Made by a program: the position numbers and the translations under genes. Positions 24,632-33,429 of a stretch of DNA of 51,260 nucleotides are shown here, piece after piece. The notes under the pieces were generated by a model that made no database searches, had not been told where the DNA came from, and worked only from the letters and a program-made list of their open reading frames with translations. The DNA comes from Haemophilus sp. (GTDB lineage: Bacteria > Pseudomonadota > Gammaproteobacteria > Enterobacterales > Pasteurellaceae). Position 1 is the first letter of the stretch. Each line of letters opens with the position of its first letter. Location of the stretch: NCBI GenBank assembly GCA_019423025.1, contig JAHZCD010000012.1, positions 1 to 51,260 of the forward strand, given 5' to 3'.

Positions 24632-26155
24632 ATGGAAGCATCAAAGAAAAAGATGAAATTCCCTTCCGCATTTAGCATTCTCTTTATTATTCTTCTTATT
24701 GCTATTGGTCTTACTTGGCTTATTCCCTCAGGGTCCTACTCAAAACTTTCCTACGACAGCACCGAAAATCATTTTATTGTCAAAACCCACGGAATTCCCG
24801 ATCAAAGCTATCCAGCAACAGAACAAACCCTGAATCAACTCAATATCAAAATTCAACTTTCTCATTTCACCAACGGCATTATCAAAAAGCCGATTGCTAT
24901 TCCCGATACCTATCAACGCATTGAACAACACGAAAAAGGCATTACTGATATGATTAACGCTATGGTGGATGGCACCATTGAAGTCGCGGATATTATGATT
25001 TTTATCTTCATACTCGGTGGAATGATTGGTGTGATAAACAAAACAGGAGCATTCAATGCCGGATTAATGTCTCTCACCAAAAAAACAAAAGGAAATGAAT
25101 TCTCTGTTGTCTTTGCTGTCTGCGTGTTGATGCTGCTAGGCGGTACGGCTTGTGGTATTGAAGAAGAAGCCGTGGCCTTCTACCCAATTCTTGTTCCTGT
25201 CTTTTTAGCCTTAGGTTATGATTCTATTGTCTGTGTTGGTGCCATATTCCTTGCCGCATCAATGGGTACAGCCTTCTCTACAATCAATCCATTCTCCGTT
25301 GTTATTGCCTCAAACGCGGCAGGGATTCCATTTACTGAAGGGATGGGATTTCGCACACTGGGACTTATTCTTGGTGGAACCTGTGTAATAGCCTATATGT
25401 ATTGGTACTGTAAAAAACTGCGTGCTAATCCTGAATTTTCTTATACCTATGACGATCGCCAAGCCTTCTATGATCTCTATATGAAAGATATCGATCCCAA
25501 TGCAACCGTTGAATTTACCTTTAGAAGAAAACTCATTCTGATTCTATTTAGTGGTGCCTTTCCTATCATGGTATGGGGGGTGATGTTCGGAGGCTGGTGG
25601 TTCCCTCAAATGGCTGCTTCCTTCCTAGCTATTACCATCATTATTATGTTTATCAGTGGATTGCCTGAAAAAGATGTCATAAACGGGTTTACTCATGGTG
25701 CTTCTGAATTAGTCGGCGTCGCATTAATTATCGGACTTGCTCGAGCAGTTAATATCATTCTAGAGCAAGGAATGATTTCAGACACGATTCTCGATTATAT
25801 GACTCATCTTGTTGGTGGAATGAATGGTGGTGTCTTTATTATTGGTCAGCTCATTGTCTTCATTTTCTTAGGATTGGTTGTACCTTCCTCTTCAGGCCTT
25901 GCCGTACTCGCCATGCCAATTATGGCACCGCTGGCTGATACTGTTGGCATTCCAAGAGATATCGTAGTATCGGCTTATAACTGGGGACAATATATTATGT
26001 TGTTCCTTGCGCCAACAGGATTAGTCCTTGTCACGCTACAAATGCTTGGTATTCCATTCAATAAATGGTTGAAATTTGTCATGCCTATCGTGGGCTGTCA
26101 ATTTGTTATCTCATCAATACTTCTCCTCACTCAAGTATTTATGTATGCACAATAA
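24632..26155 (+). CDS. YfcC family membrane transporter
   Basis: This 507-residue inner-membrane protein belongs to the YfcC family (related to DcuC C4-dicarboxylate carriers and arginine/ornithine-type carriers); the substrate is not known. Twelve or so helices are expected, with a soluble loop at about 35-105 after the first helix. Family blocks include IFIFILGGMIGVINKTGAF, GGTACGIEEEAVAFYPIL, GTAFSTINPFSVVIASNAAGI and a C-terminal PSSSGLAVLAMPIMAPL. AAGGAG precedes the ATG. Two palindromes upstream suggest dedicated regulation. It ends in a strong terminator. Confidence 0.85.
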   Translation: MEASKKKMKFPSAFSILFIILLIAIGLTWLIPSGSYSKLSYDSTENHFIVKTHGIPDQSYPATEQTLNQLNIKIQLSHFTNGIIKKPIAIPDTYQRIEQHEKGITDMINAMVDGTIEVADIMIFIFILGGMIGVINKTGAFNAGLMSLTKKTKGNEFSVVFAVCVLMLLGGTACGIEEEAVAFYPILVPVFLALGYDSIVCVGAIFLAASMGTAFSTINPFSVVIASNAAGIPFTEGMGFRTLGLILGGTCVIAYMYWYCKKLRANPEFSYTYDDRQAFYDLYMKDIDPNATVEFTFRRKLILILFSGAFPIMVWGVMFGGWWFPQMAASFLAITIIIMFISGLPEKDVINGFTHGASELVGVALIIGLARAVNIILEQGMISDTILDYMTHLVGGMNGGVFIIGQLIVFIFLGLVVPSSSGLAVLAMPIMAPLADTVGIPRDIVVSAYNWGQYIMLFLAPTGLVLVTLQMLGIPFNKWLKFVMPIVGCQFVISSILLLTQVFMYAQ

Positions 26156-26164
26156 GCAATAAAA

Positions 26165-26198
26165 TAAAAAGCCACGCAAGATTGCGTGGCTTCTTTTT
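26165..26198. terminator. Bidirectional terminator after the yfcC-type gene
   Basis: GCCACGCAA (26171-26179) and TTGCGTGGC (26182-26190) form a 9-bp stem flanked by an A tract (26165-26170) and TTCTTTTT. It can serve both the transporter gene and the convergent DUF3108 gene. Confidence 0.9.
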
Positions 26199-26208
26199 AT
26201 CACTGATG

Positions 26209-26844
26209 TTATTTGACAAACTCATCAAACTCTAACTCATAATCATCACCATCTCTGGTGTATTTGATATAACGTGGAAATTGTTCACCTGAGAATTTCT
26301 TCACCATAATGTCCTTATTACCTGTTTTAAATGAGTAGGTGATTTCAGTGACAGTTTGCTTGTTATATTGGATCTGTTTTTCCACTTTCTTCACATTCAC
26401 ATTTTCCATTGGGTAAAGTTTTTTACCATTTGTAATTTGGAAACTGGTTGGCAGTTTATCGTAATAGCTCAACTGAAATGCCATGGTGAATAAGTCAAAA
26501 GTCGGTAATGTTAACGGTTCAGTTTCTAACCCATTTTTCACTTTACCGTATTCAATGGTTGTTGGCGAAATTTTAGAAATGGCATACGTTTTACCATTAC
26601 GCACATCTTGGTAATTCACCATTTTAAATTGACTCGCGTTTTGTGAACCACGAGAAGTAAACACAATGTTGTACAACGGAATATTAATTTTCGCATTGAC
26701 TGAATACTGTGAACCATCAGCTTTAAAATGCACATACGCCGGCATTAAATAGTTGGAACTGTATTTAATATTATAATCCACCGCAGACCATGCTGTTGGT
26801 ACATAAGCAATTAATGCAGCAAAAAGGATTTTAAATAACTTCAT
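26209..26844 (-). CDS. DUF3108 family secreted protein
   Basis: The 211-residue product starts with a signal peptide (MKLFKILFAALIAYVPTAWSA, cleavage near residue 20) and should be periplasmic. The rest is beta-rich and resembles DUF3108 proteins; features are YNIKYSSNYLMPAYVHFKADG in pieces and the C-terminal FPRYIKYTRDGDDYELEFDEF, which looks like a lipoprotein-localisation or outer-membrane usher type fold but has no established role that I know. It is transcribed alone between two terminators, next to the dcuA gene. Confidence 0.7.
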   Translation of the reverse strand: MKLFKILFAALIAYVPTAWSAVDYNIKYSSNYLMPAYVHFKADGSQYSVNAKINIPLYNIVFTSRGSQNASQFKMVNYQDVRNGKTYAISKISPTTIEYGKVKNGLETEPLTLPTFDLFTMAFQLSYYDKLPTSFQITNGKKLYPMENVNVKKVEKQIQYNKQTVTEITYSFKTGNKDIMVKKFSGEQFPRYIKYTRDGDDYELEFDEFVK

Positions 26845-26912
26845 CGGTTGTCCTTATATGTAAAAATAGGTTGCCTTTTAGAGTATCACAGCGAGAAGAA
26901 GTTCCCCATTAA

Positions 26913-26944
26913 AAAACCATCTTATCCGCTGACAAGATGGTTTT
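26913..26944 (-). terminator. dcuA terminator
   Basis: AAAACCATCTT (26913-26923) and AAGATGGTTTT (26934-26944) form an 11-bp stem, extended inward by ATC/GAC with one mismatch; on the reverse strand the run of six Ts follows. It lies 25 bp after the dcuA stop. Confidence 0.8.
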
Positions 26945-26968
26945 CATTTATGTTAGCTTAATGGGAGA

Positions 26969-28270
26969 TTATAAAACTGCACCCGCCATTAAGAAACCGA
27001 ATAATACAGATAAACTGATTGCAATCACACCCGGCACTAAGAATGGGTGGTTGAATACATATTTACCGATACGAGTTGAACCAGTGTCATCCATTTCTAC
27101 TGCCGCAATTAAGGTTGGGTAAGTAGGAAGGATAAATAATGCTGATACTGCGGCAAATGCTGCAATCGCGGCTTCCGGAGAAACACCTAATAAAATTGCA
27201 GTTGGATATAATGCTTTTGCAGTTGCAGCTTGTGAGTAAAGTAAGGTACTCGCAAAGAACAAGATTACCGCTAAACTCCAAGGATATTGTTGTAAAAACT
27301 CAGCTGATACCGCTTTGATTTGATCGATATGACCTTCAACGAAAGTATTACCTAACCATGCTACGCCAAGCACACAAATTACTGCTGACATACCTGATTT
27401 AAAGGTTGCTGCATTGGTAATTTTTGCGGTATCCACTTTACATGCCATAGTGATAATGGCTGCTGTCGCAAGCATGAAAGAGATAATGGCGTTATCACGA
27501 GAAAGAATTGGATTTTGAATTAAACCAACAGTTTTACTGATTGCAGTTGCATAAAGCATGACCACTAAAATCGCAATAAGGAAAATTGCAACAGAACGTT
27601 TTGCATAAGGTTTGATCTCAATTTGCATTTCACCACGCATAGTAATTAAACCTTTTGCTAGACGATCTTGGTAAACTTCATCATCTTTCAAATCTTTACC
27701 AAGGAAGTTACAAATCACCGCAGTAATCATACATGCTGCGTAAGTAGTTGGGATCCAAATACCTAATAATTGTAAGTAACTTAAACCAAAGTTTTTCTCT
27801 AATTCAGCAGAAAGGAAAACCACCGCAGCAGAAATTGGAGAGGCTGTAATCGCAATTTGTGAAGCGATAACCGCAATAGAAAGTGGACGTGAAGGACGGA
27901 TACCTTGTTCTTTTGCCACTTCAGCAATCACTGGAAGTGTTGAGAACGCTGTGTGACCAGTACCCGCAAGTACAGTCATAAAATAAGTCACAGTTGGCGC
28001 AAGGAAAGTGATGTATTTTGGATTTTTACGTAGGATTTTTTCAGCCATTTTTACTAAGAAATCCATACCACCCGCAACTTGCATTGCCGCAATCGCCATG
28101 ATTACAGACATAATAACTGAAATTACATCAAACGGAATGGCGCCCGGTTTTAAGCCAAGTAGTGAAAGTGCAACAACACCCATACCCCCCATGAAACCGA
28201 TACCAATACCGCCTAATCTAGCCCCTAGGTAAATAAAGAGTAGGACGACTAAAAGTTGAGCCCAAATCAT
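26969..28270 (-). CDS. dcuA: Anaerobic C4-dicarboxylate transporter, DcuA type
   Basis: Dcu carriers exchange aspartate, fumarate or malate for succinate during fumarate respiration. The 433-residue membrane protein is closer to E. coli DcuA than DcuB as I remember them: FDVISVIMSVIMAIAAMQVAGGMD, NPKYITFLAPTVTYF, ITASPISAAVV, SQAATAKALYPTAI and LPTYPTLIAAV. In H. influenzae the equivalent neighbour of ansB has been called dcuB. Gene order ansB-dcu suggests a pathway in which periplasmic asparaginase makes aspartate for uptake. An uptake-signal dyad separates it from ansB, so it likely has its own promoter, not identified. Confidence 0.9.
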   Translation of the reverse strand: MIWAQLLVVLLFIYLGARLGGIGIGFMGGMGVVALSLLGLKPGAIPFDVISVIMSVIMAIAAMQVAGGMDFLVKMAEKILRKNPKYITFLAPTVTYFMTVLAGTGHTAFSTLPVIAEVAKEQGIRPSRPLSIAVIASQIAITASPISAAVVFLSAELEKNFGLSYLQLLGIWIPTTYAACMITAVICNFLGKDLKDDEVYQDRLAKGLITMRGEMQIEIKPYAKRSVAIFLIAILVVMLYATAISKTVGLIQNPILSRDNAIISFMLATAAIITMACKVDTAKITNAATFKSGMSAVICVLGVAWLGNTFVEGHIDQIKAVSAEFLQQYPWSLAVILFFASTLLYSQAATAKALYPTAILLGVSPEAAIAAFAAVSALFILPTYPTLIAAVEMDDTGSTRIGKYVFNHPFLVPGVIAISLSVLFGFLMAGAVL

Positions 28271-28372
28271 AATATTTTCTCCATATTAATTTTAAAAATA
28301 ATTCCGGAACATATATTAACAACAAACTAGTGCATTATCTATATTTATTACTTAGATTAGTCTATTTTATCC

Positions 28373-28415
28373 GAAAGTGCGGTTAAAATTTGATTCAAAT
28401 TCTGACCGCACTTTC
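28373..28415 (-). terminator. Uptake-signal dyad terminator after ansB
   Basis: GAAAGTGCGGT (28373-28383) and ACCGCACTTTC (28405-28415) are inverted canonical uptake signals forming an 11-bp stem; the inner bases AAATTTGA/TCAAATT add pairing. It begins 10 bp after the ansB stop. The T tract is weak, so termination may be partial. Confidence 0.65.
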
Positions 28416-28425
28416 AATGACTTTC

Positions 28426-29475
28426 CTAGAAATCCTCAAAGTATTGTTGAATCACTTTTGGATCTTTTGTTTGTGTTAAGGCTAATTGTAATAACACACG
28501 TGCTTTTTGCGGATTCAATGTACCTGAAGCCACAAAACCATATTTAGAATCATCCACTTCAGCATCACGTGTTGTGTAACCCGTTGGCACACGAGATGAA
28601 CGTACCACCACAACACCATCTTTCGCCGCTTTTTCTAAACGTTCTAAATGTGCTGCATTCACGTTACCATTACCCACACCTGCAGAAACAATGCCTTGAT
28701 AGCCCGCATCCAATAGTGAATTTAACGGCTCAATTGGAGCATTAGAATAAGCATAAACAATGCCTACTTTCGGTAAGCTGTCTAATTTATCTACGTTAAA
28801 TGGTGTGTTCACAGTGTGTTTGCTTTCAGGTGAACGCTCGTAATCTACTTTACTGTTATGGATATAACCCAAGGTACCATAGTTTGGTGAATGGAATGTT
28901 TGTACTGCAGTGGTACTCATTTTGGTCACATCACGCGCACCTAGTACTTCACCATTCATCGCCACTAACACACCACGACCAGATGATTTTTTATCGGTTG
29001 CCACGACGACGGCGTTATAAAGGTTTAACGGACCATCCGCACTTTTTTCTGTCGCAGGACGCATTGCACCCACTAATACAATTGGTTTTTCGCATTTTGC
29101 GGTAAGATCTAAGAAATAAGCGGTTTCTTCCATGGTATCGGTTCCATGAGTAATCACGAAACCATCGGTATCTTTACACTGTGCATTAATCGCTTTCGCT
29201 AATTTTAACCACACATCATCGCTCATATCTTGTGAACCAATTTTTACAATTTGCTCACCTTTTATATTTGCAAGCTGCTTAATTTCGGGCACCGCATCAA
29301 TTAGTGCATCAACATTGAGTTGTCCTGCTTTATAAGCAGAAGAAACGGCAGTTTCGCCACTTCCGGCAATCGTGCCACCTGTTGCTAAAATTGTAATATT
29401 AGGTAATTCCGCAGCTTGTGCGACCGAAAAACCGAATCCGAGCATCATAAGTGCCGTTAATTTTTTTAATTTCAT
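28426..29475 (-). CDS. ansB: L-asparaginase II, periplasmic
   Basis: AnsB hydrolyses asparagine to aspartate and ammonia in the periplasm. The 349-residue precursor has a signal peptide (cleavage near 21, SVAQA). Active-site threonines are Thr35 (ATGGTIAG) and Thr112 in THGTDTMEE (109-117), with Asp113; the disulphide pair of the E. coli enzyme is matched by Cys100 and Cys128. A CRP-type palindrome lies about 85-100 bp upstream; E. coli ansB is likewise under CRP (and FNR) control. Together with dcuA it should supply aspartate for fumarate respiration. Confidence 0.97.
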   Translation of the reverse strand: MKLKKLTALMMLGFGFSVAQAAELPNITILATGGTIAGSGETAVSSAYKAGQLNVDALIDAVPEIKQLANIKGEQIVKIGSQDMSDDVWLKLAKAINAQCKDTDGFVITHGTDTMEETAYFLDLTAKCEKPIVLVGAMRPATEKSADGPLNLYNAVVVATDKKSSGRGVLVAMNGEVLGARDVTKMSTTAVQTFHSPNYGTLGYIHNSKVDYERSPESKHTVNTPFNVDKLDSLPKVGIVYAYSNAPIEPLNSLLDAGYQGIVSAGVGNGNVNAAHLERLEKAAKDGVVVVRSSRVPTGYTTRDAEVDDSKYGFVASGTLNPQKARVLLQLALTQTKDPKVIQQYFEDF

Positions 29476-29559
29476 GCGCGTCTCCTTTCACGTTTTATAA
29501 TCTAAGTTTGGCTATTCTCTACTTAATTAGGTGTAGAATAAACACAAAGATAAGATATT

Positions 29560-29575
29560 TATGATCCCGATCACA
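29560..29575 (-). promoter_or_regulatory. CRP-type site upstream of ansB
   Basis: On the reverse strand TGTGATCGGGATCATA matches TGTGA-N6-TCACA in nine of ten half-site positions. It lies 85-100 bp before the ansB ATG; it could also act on the divergent yibN gene, whose ATG is 150 bp away. Confidence 0.65.
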
Positions 29576-29724
29576 TTTTTATCGATCCGATTGTATAAGC
29601 TTTCGCCAACGTTGCGTTTCCTTGATAATTTTTTTGAAAGATAACCAAAGTACGGTTATACTTAAACCCTTATTTCATCTGAAGATAAACTCTTATTCAT
29701 TATCAAAATTAAGTTGAGAACAAC

Positions 29725-30171
29725 ATGCAAGAATTTATGCCTCAAGCAATTGAATTTGCTCAAAAACACACTTTTTTAACGATCGCATGGTTTGCTGTCC
29801 TTTTTATGACACTTTTCACCTTTTTTAAAAGTGCGACACAAAAATATCGCGTCATCACCAACCCTGAAGCAGTTCGCTTAATGAACGACGAAGAAGCCGT
29901 GGTGATTGATTTACGCCCTATTGATGAATTCCAACGTGGCCATATCATTGGTAGCGTAAACTTGCTTCCAACTGAAATTAAAAATCAAAATGTAGGCAAA
30001 ATTGAACATCACAAAGAAAAACCGCTTATCATTGTGGATGTTAACGGTGTTTCTTCTGCTACGTCTGCAGAACTTTTAACCAAACAAGGCTTTGAAAAAG
30101 TTTATGTGTTAAAAGACGGCTTAGCGGCTTGGGCGGGTGCAAATTTACCATTAGTAAAAAAACATAAGTAA
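29725..30171 (+). CDS. yibN: Membrane-anchored rhodanese-domain protein YibN
   Basis: The 148 residues comprise an N-terminal membrane helix (about 15-34) and a rhodanese-like domain (about 45-145) with VVIDLRPIDEFQRGHIIGSVNL. In the active-site loop the position of the catalytic Cys is taken by Asp105 (D-V-N-G-V-S-S), so sulphur transfer looks impossible. The gene is followed at 9 bp by secB; the order yibN-(grxC)-secB-gpsA-cysE is known from E. coli, and grxC is missing here. Confidence 0.88.
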   Translation: MQEFMPQAIEFAQKHTFLTIAWFAVLFMTLFTFFKSATQKYRVITNPEAVRLMNDEEAVVIDLRPIDEFQRGHIIGSVNLLPTEIKNQNVGKIEHHKEKPLIIVDVNGVSSATSAELLTKQGFEKVYVLKDGLAAWAGANLPLVKKHK

Positions 30172-30180
30172 GGATCCTCT

Positions 30181-30690
30181 ATGTCTGAACAAAATCAACA
30201 ACCTGAAGTAGCGGCTGAAGAGCAACAAGAAGCAGTACTTCAAATTCAACGTATTTATGTAAAAGATGTTTCTTTTGAAGCACCAAATCTTCCTCATATT
30301 TTCCACCAAGAATGGAAACCAAAACTCGGCTTCGACTTAAGCACTGAAGCGGTTCAAGTGGGTGAAGATTTATACGAAGTCACTTTAAATATCAACGTAG
30401 AAACCACCATGGAAGACTCTGGTGATGTGGCATTTATTTGTGAAGTGAAACAAGCTGGCGTATTTACAATCAGCGGTTTAGAAGATGTTCAAATGGCACA
30501 CTGCTTAACATCTCAATGCCCAAATATGCTGTTCCCTTATGCTCGTGAATTGATTTCTAACTTAGTAAATCGTGGTACATTCCCGGCATTAAACCTTTCT
30601 CCGGTAAACTTCGATGCGCTGTTCATTGATTACATGAACAAGCAGCAAGCAGCAGCGGAAGCAGAAGAAAATCAGGAAACCCAACATTAA
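30181..30690 (+). CDS. secB: Protein-export chaperone SecB
   Basis: SecB binds unfolded precursors and hands them to SecA. The 169 residues have the family core: QRIYVKDVSFEAPNLPHIF, GEDLYEVTLNINVET, CEVKQAGVFTISG and the SecA-contact/tetramer part QCPNMLFPYARELISNLVNRGTFPALNLSPVNFDALF in pieces. A disordered acidic-glutamine tail (AAAEAEENQETQH) ends it, as usual. AAGGATCC lies before the ATG. A terminator-like hairpin follows before gpsA. Confidence 0.97.
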   Translation: MSEQNQQPEVAAEEQQEAVLQIQRIYVKDVSFEAPNLPHIFHQEWKPKLGFDLSTEAVQVGEDLYEVTLNINVETTMEDSGDVAFICEVKQAGVFTISGLEDVQMAHCLTSQCPNMLFPYARELISNLVNRGTFPALNLSPVNFDALFIDYMNKQQAAAEAEENQETQH

Positions 30691-30699
30691 TTGTGATGA

Positions 30700-30730
30700 G
30701 GGCAGGCGATATCGTCTGCCCTTTTATTTT
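30700..30730 (+). terminator. Terminator-like hairpin between secB and gpsA
   Basis: GGGCAG (30700-30705) pairs with CTGCCC (30716-30721) around the self-complementary CGATATCG, followed by TTTTATTTT. It lies in the 53-bp gap, so it probably lowers gpsA-cysE expression relative to secB. Confidence 0.75.
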
Positions 30731-30743
30731 AAAGGTGATTGAA

Positions 30744-31751
30744 ATGAACCCATCCCAATCTCCAATTACCATTCTTGGTTGCGGTTCTTATGGAACAGCG
30801 CTCGCTATCTCATTTTCTCGCAATGGTTCTCCAACCTATCTTTGGGGGCACAATCCCGATCACATTCATCAAATGCAACAAGAACGTCAAAATCGCCGTT
30901 TTCTGCCAGATATTGAATTTCCAGAAAGTTTGCATTTAGAATTAGATTTGAAAACAGCCCTTGATCAAGCTAAAGATATTTTAATTGTGGTGCCAAGCCA
31001 TGCTTTTGGTGAAATTCTGTTAAAAATTCGACCGCACTTAAAACCTGATCATCGTTTAATTTGGGCAACCAAAGGATTAGAACGCAACACTGGTCGATTA
31101 CTACAAGAAGTAGTGGAAGAAACCTTAGGTAGAGCAATTCCGACCGCAGTGCTTTCAGGTCCCACTTTTGCGAAAGAATTGGCTCAAGGTTTGCCAACAG
31201 CGATTACCCTTGCCTCTCGTAATGAAAAGTTTGCCTTAGAGTTTCAAGCGAGAATTCATTGCAGCCAGCATTTTCGGGTTTATGTAAACCAAGATATGAT
31301 CGGTGTTCAATTAGGTGGCGCCATTAAAAACGTAATTGCGATTGGCGCAGGTATTTCAGATGGCATGGGATTTGGTGCCAATGCCAGAACGGCATTGATT
31401 ACCCGTGGGATTGCGGAAATTACTCGCTTAGGTGTAGCCATGGGAGCGAATACACAAACCTTTATGGGCATGTCTGGTTTGGGTGATTTAGTGCTCACTT
31501 GTACTGATAACCAATCTCGTAACCGCCGATTTGGTTTAATGCTTGGTAAAGGTACCGATAGCCAACAAGCCATGGATGAAATTGGTCAAGTGGTAGAAGG
31601 TTTTTATAACACCAAAGAAACCTATTTATTAGCACAACGACAAGGCGTGGAAATGCCGATTACAGAACAAATTTACCAAATGCTCTTTTGTGGTAAAAGT
31701 GCACAAGAAGTCGCACTGAGCTTATTGGGTCGCGAACGAAAAGGCGAATAA
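30744..31751 (+). CDS. gpsA: Glycerol-3-phosphate dehydrogenase [NAD(P)+]
   Basis: GpsA makes sn-glycerol-3-phosphate from dihydroxyacetone phosphate for phospholipids. I place the start at ATG 30744 (MNPSQSPITIL), with AAAGGTG before it; the frame is open to 30693 but that part is the secB-gpsA terminator. The 335 residues have the nucleotide-binding ILGCGSYGTA, the ATKGLE and LSGPTFAKEL blocks, GVQLGGAIKNVIAIGAGI with the catalytic Lys, and MGMSGLGDLVLTCT. Confidence 0.97.
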   Translation: MNPSQSPITILGCGSYGTALAISFSRNGSPTYLWGHNPDHIHQMQQERQNRRFLPDIEFPESLHLELDLKTALDQAKDILIVVPSHAFGEILLKIRPHLKPDHRLIWATKGLERNTGRLLQEVVEETLGRAIPTAVLSGPTFAKELAQGLPTAITLASRNEKFALEFQARIHCSQHFRVYVNQDMIGVQLGGAIKNVIAIGAGISDGMGFGANARTALITRGIAEITRLGVAMGANTQTFMGMSGLGDLVLTCTDNQSRNRRFGLMLGKGTDSQQAMDEIGQVVEGFYNTKETYLLAQRQGVEMPITEQIYQMLFCGKSAQEVALSLLGRERKGE

Positions 31752-31760
31752 GGAGAAAAA

Positions 31761-32558
31761 ATGACGTTAGAAGTATGGCAACACATTCGCCAAGAGGCAA
31801 AAGAATTAGCAGAATGCGAACCAATGCTCGCCAGCTTTTTCCATTCCACTATTTTAAAACATCAAAATCTTGGCAGTGCCTTGAGTTATTTACTTGCAAA
31901 TAAACTGGCTAACCCGATCATGCCGGCAATTTCGCTGCGTGAAATTATTGAAGAAGCCTATCAAGCAGAGCCCAATATCATTGATTGTGCTGCTTGTGAT
32001 ATTAAAGCCGTGCGCCACCGCGATCCTGCCGTGGAATTATGGTCCACACCATTGCTTTATTTAAAAGGTTTTCACGCCATTCAAAGCTATCGCATTACCC
32101 ATTATTTGTGGAACCAAAATCGAAAAGCACTCGCACTTTATTTACAAAATCAAATTTCAGTAGCTTTCGATGTGGATATTCACCCTGCCGCCAAAATTGG
32201 GCACGGCATTATGTTTGACCATGCCACCGGTATTGTCGTGGGCGAAACCTCGGTAATTGAAAATGATGTGTCTATCTTGCAAGGCGTCACCCTTGGTGGT
32301 ACAGGTAAAGAATCTGGCGATCGCCATCCAAAAGTACGAGAAGGCGTGATGATTGGGGCTGGGGCAAAAATTCTCGGCAATATCGAAGTGGGCAAATATG
32401 CCAAAATCGGCGCTAATTCTGTTGTACTTCAACCTGTGCCTGAATATGCCACTGCTGCAGGTGTACCCGCTCGTATTGTCGGCAAAGACAAAGAAGCAAA
32501 ACCGGCCTTTGAAATGAACCAATATTTTATCGATGATGATATAAATCTAAATATTTAA
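31761..32558 (+). CDS. cysE: Serine O-acetyltransferase
   Basis: CysE acetylates serine, the entry to cysteine synthesis. The 265-residue protein has the N-terminal helical domain (1-140) and a left-handed beta-helix of hexapeptide repeats (about 145-235) with DIHPAAKIGHGIMFDHATGIVVGET in pieces, catalytic Asp and His in the DIHPAAKIGHG and MFDHATG parts, and LGGTGKESGDRHPKV. The C-terminus ends in DINLNI, ending with Ile as required for docking into CysK. It follows gpsA by 9 bp. Confidence 0.97.
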   Translation: MTLEVWQHIRQEAKELAECEPMLASFFHSTILKHQNLGSALSYLLANKLANPIMPAISLREIIEEAYQAEPNIIDCAACDIKAVRHRDPAVELWSTPLLYLKGFHAIQSYRITHYLWNQNRKALALYLQNQISVAFDVDIHPAAKIGHGIMFDHATGIVVGETSVIENDVSILQGVTLGGTGKESGDRHPKVREGVMIGAGAKILGNIEVGKYAKIGANSVVLQPVPEYATAAGVPARIVGKDKEAKPAFEMNQYFIDDDINLNI

Positions 32559-32567
32559 GGAATCGAT

Positions 32568-33383
32568 ATGATTAACAAAGACACCCAACTTTGTATGTCC
32601 CTTTCTGGCAGACCGGGCAATTTTGGCACAACATTCCATAACTATCTATATCAAAAACTCGGGCTTAATTTTATCTATAAAGCCTTTACGACTACGGATA
32701 TTGAAAGTGCAGTCAAGGGCATTCGTGCACTTGGTATTCGAGGTTGTGCCGTTTCGATGCCTTTTAAAGAAAGCTGCATGCCATTTTTAGATGAAATCTC
32801 ACCTTCTGCGCAAGCCATTCAGTCTGTGAATACTATTGTGAATGATCAAGGTTTTCTTCGTGCTTACAACACCGACTATATTGCCATTGTTAAACTTATC
32901 GAAGAATATCAATTAGATAAAAAGAATCGCGTGATTGTACGAGGTAGTGGTGGCATGGCTAAAGCCGTCGTCGCGGCCTTTAAAAACAGTGGATTTGAGC
33001 ATCTGAAGATTTTTGCTCGAAATGAAAAAACAGGTAAAAATTTAGCCGCACTTTATGGCTATGAATATATCCCATCTTTGGATAATCAATCGGCAGACAT
33101 TTTAGTCAACGTTACGCCAATTGGGATGAAAGGTGGAAAAGAAGAATTTGATCTCGCCTTTCCTGAAAATCTTATTCAACAAGCTCAAACCGCTTTTGAT
33201 GTGGTGGCGATTCCTGCTGAAACACCATTTATCCAATTTGCTCAACAGCAAGGGAAACAAACGATTTCTGGTGCAGAAGTGATTGTGCTACAAGCCGTTG
33301 AACAATTTGAGCTCTACACAGGCATTCGACCTGATGACCAATTAATCGCCGAAGCTGCAGATTTTGCTCGAAAAAACAGTTAA
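32568..33383 (+). CDS. Shikimate dehydrogenase-like protein (AroE family, SdhL/HI0607 type)
   Basis: This 271-residue cytosolic protein resembles AroE but matches the separate H. influenzae HI0607 type, for which the physiological substrate is unclear. Catalytic Lys (VSMPFKE) and Asp (YNTDY) are kept, and the NADP loop is GSGGMAKAVV with RNEKTGKNLA. The shikimate-binding N-terminal SxS motif of AroE is replaced by CMSLSGRPG. Quinate/shikimate oxidation is weak in that group. It is third in gpsA-cysE-this gene, 9 bp after cysE, and ends at an uptake-signal dyad terminator. Confidence 0.85.
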   Translation: MINKDTQLCMSLSGRPGNFGTTFHNYLYQKLGLNFIYKAFTTTDIESAVKGIRALGIRGCAVSMPFKESCMPFLDEISPSAQAIQSVNTIVNDQGFLRAYNTDYIAIVKLIEEYQLDKKNRVIVRGSGGMAKAVVAAFKNSGFEHLKIFARNEKTGKNLAALYGYEYIPSLDNQSADILVNVTPIGMKGGKEEFDLAFPENLIQQAQTAFDVVAIPAETPFIQFAQQQGKQTISGAEVIVLQAVEQFELYTGIRPDDQLIAEAADFARKNS

Positions 33384-33384
33384 A

Positions 33385-33420
33385 AAATAAACCGCACTTT
33401 TAAAAAGTGCGGTTCTTTTT
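33385..33420. terminator. Uptake-signal dyad terminator, bidirectional
   Basis: AACCGCACTTT (33390-33400) and AAAGTGCGGTT (33404-33414) form an 11-bp stem of two canonical uptake signals with a 3-nt loop; A and T tracts flank it. It serves the AroE-like gene and the convergent udp gene. Confidence 0.88.
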
Positions 33421-33429
33421 ATCGGCGTT

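Noticed and set aside
30693..30743. GpsA start at 30693
   Set aside because: The extension covers the secB-gpsA terminator; ATG 30744 has AAAGGTG and the family start.
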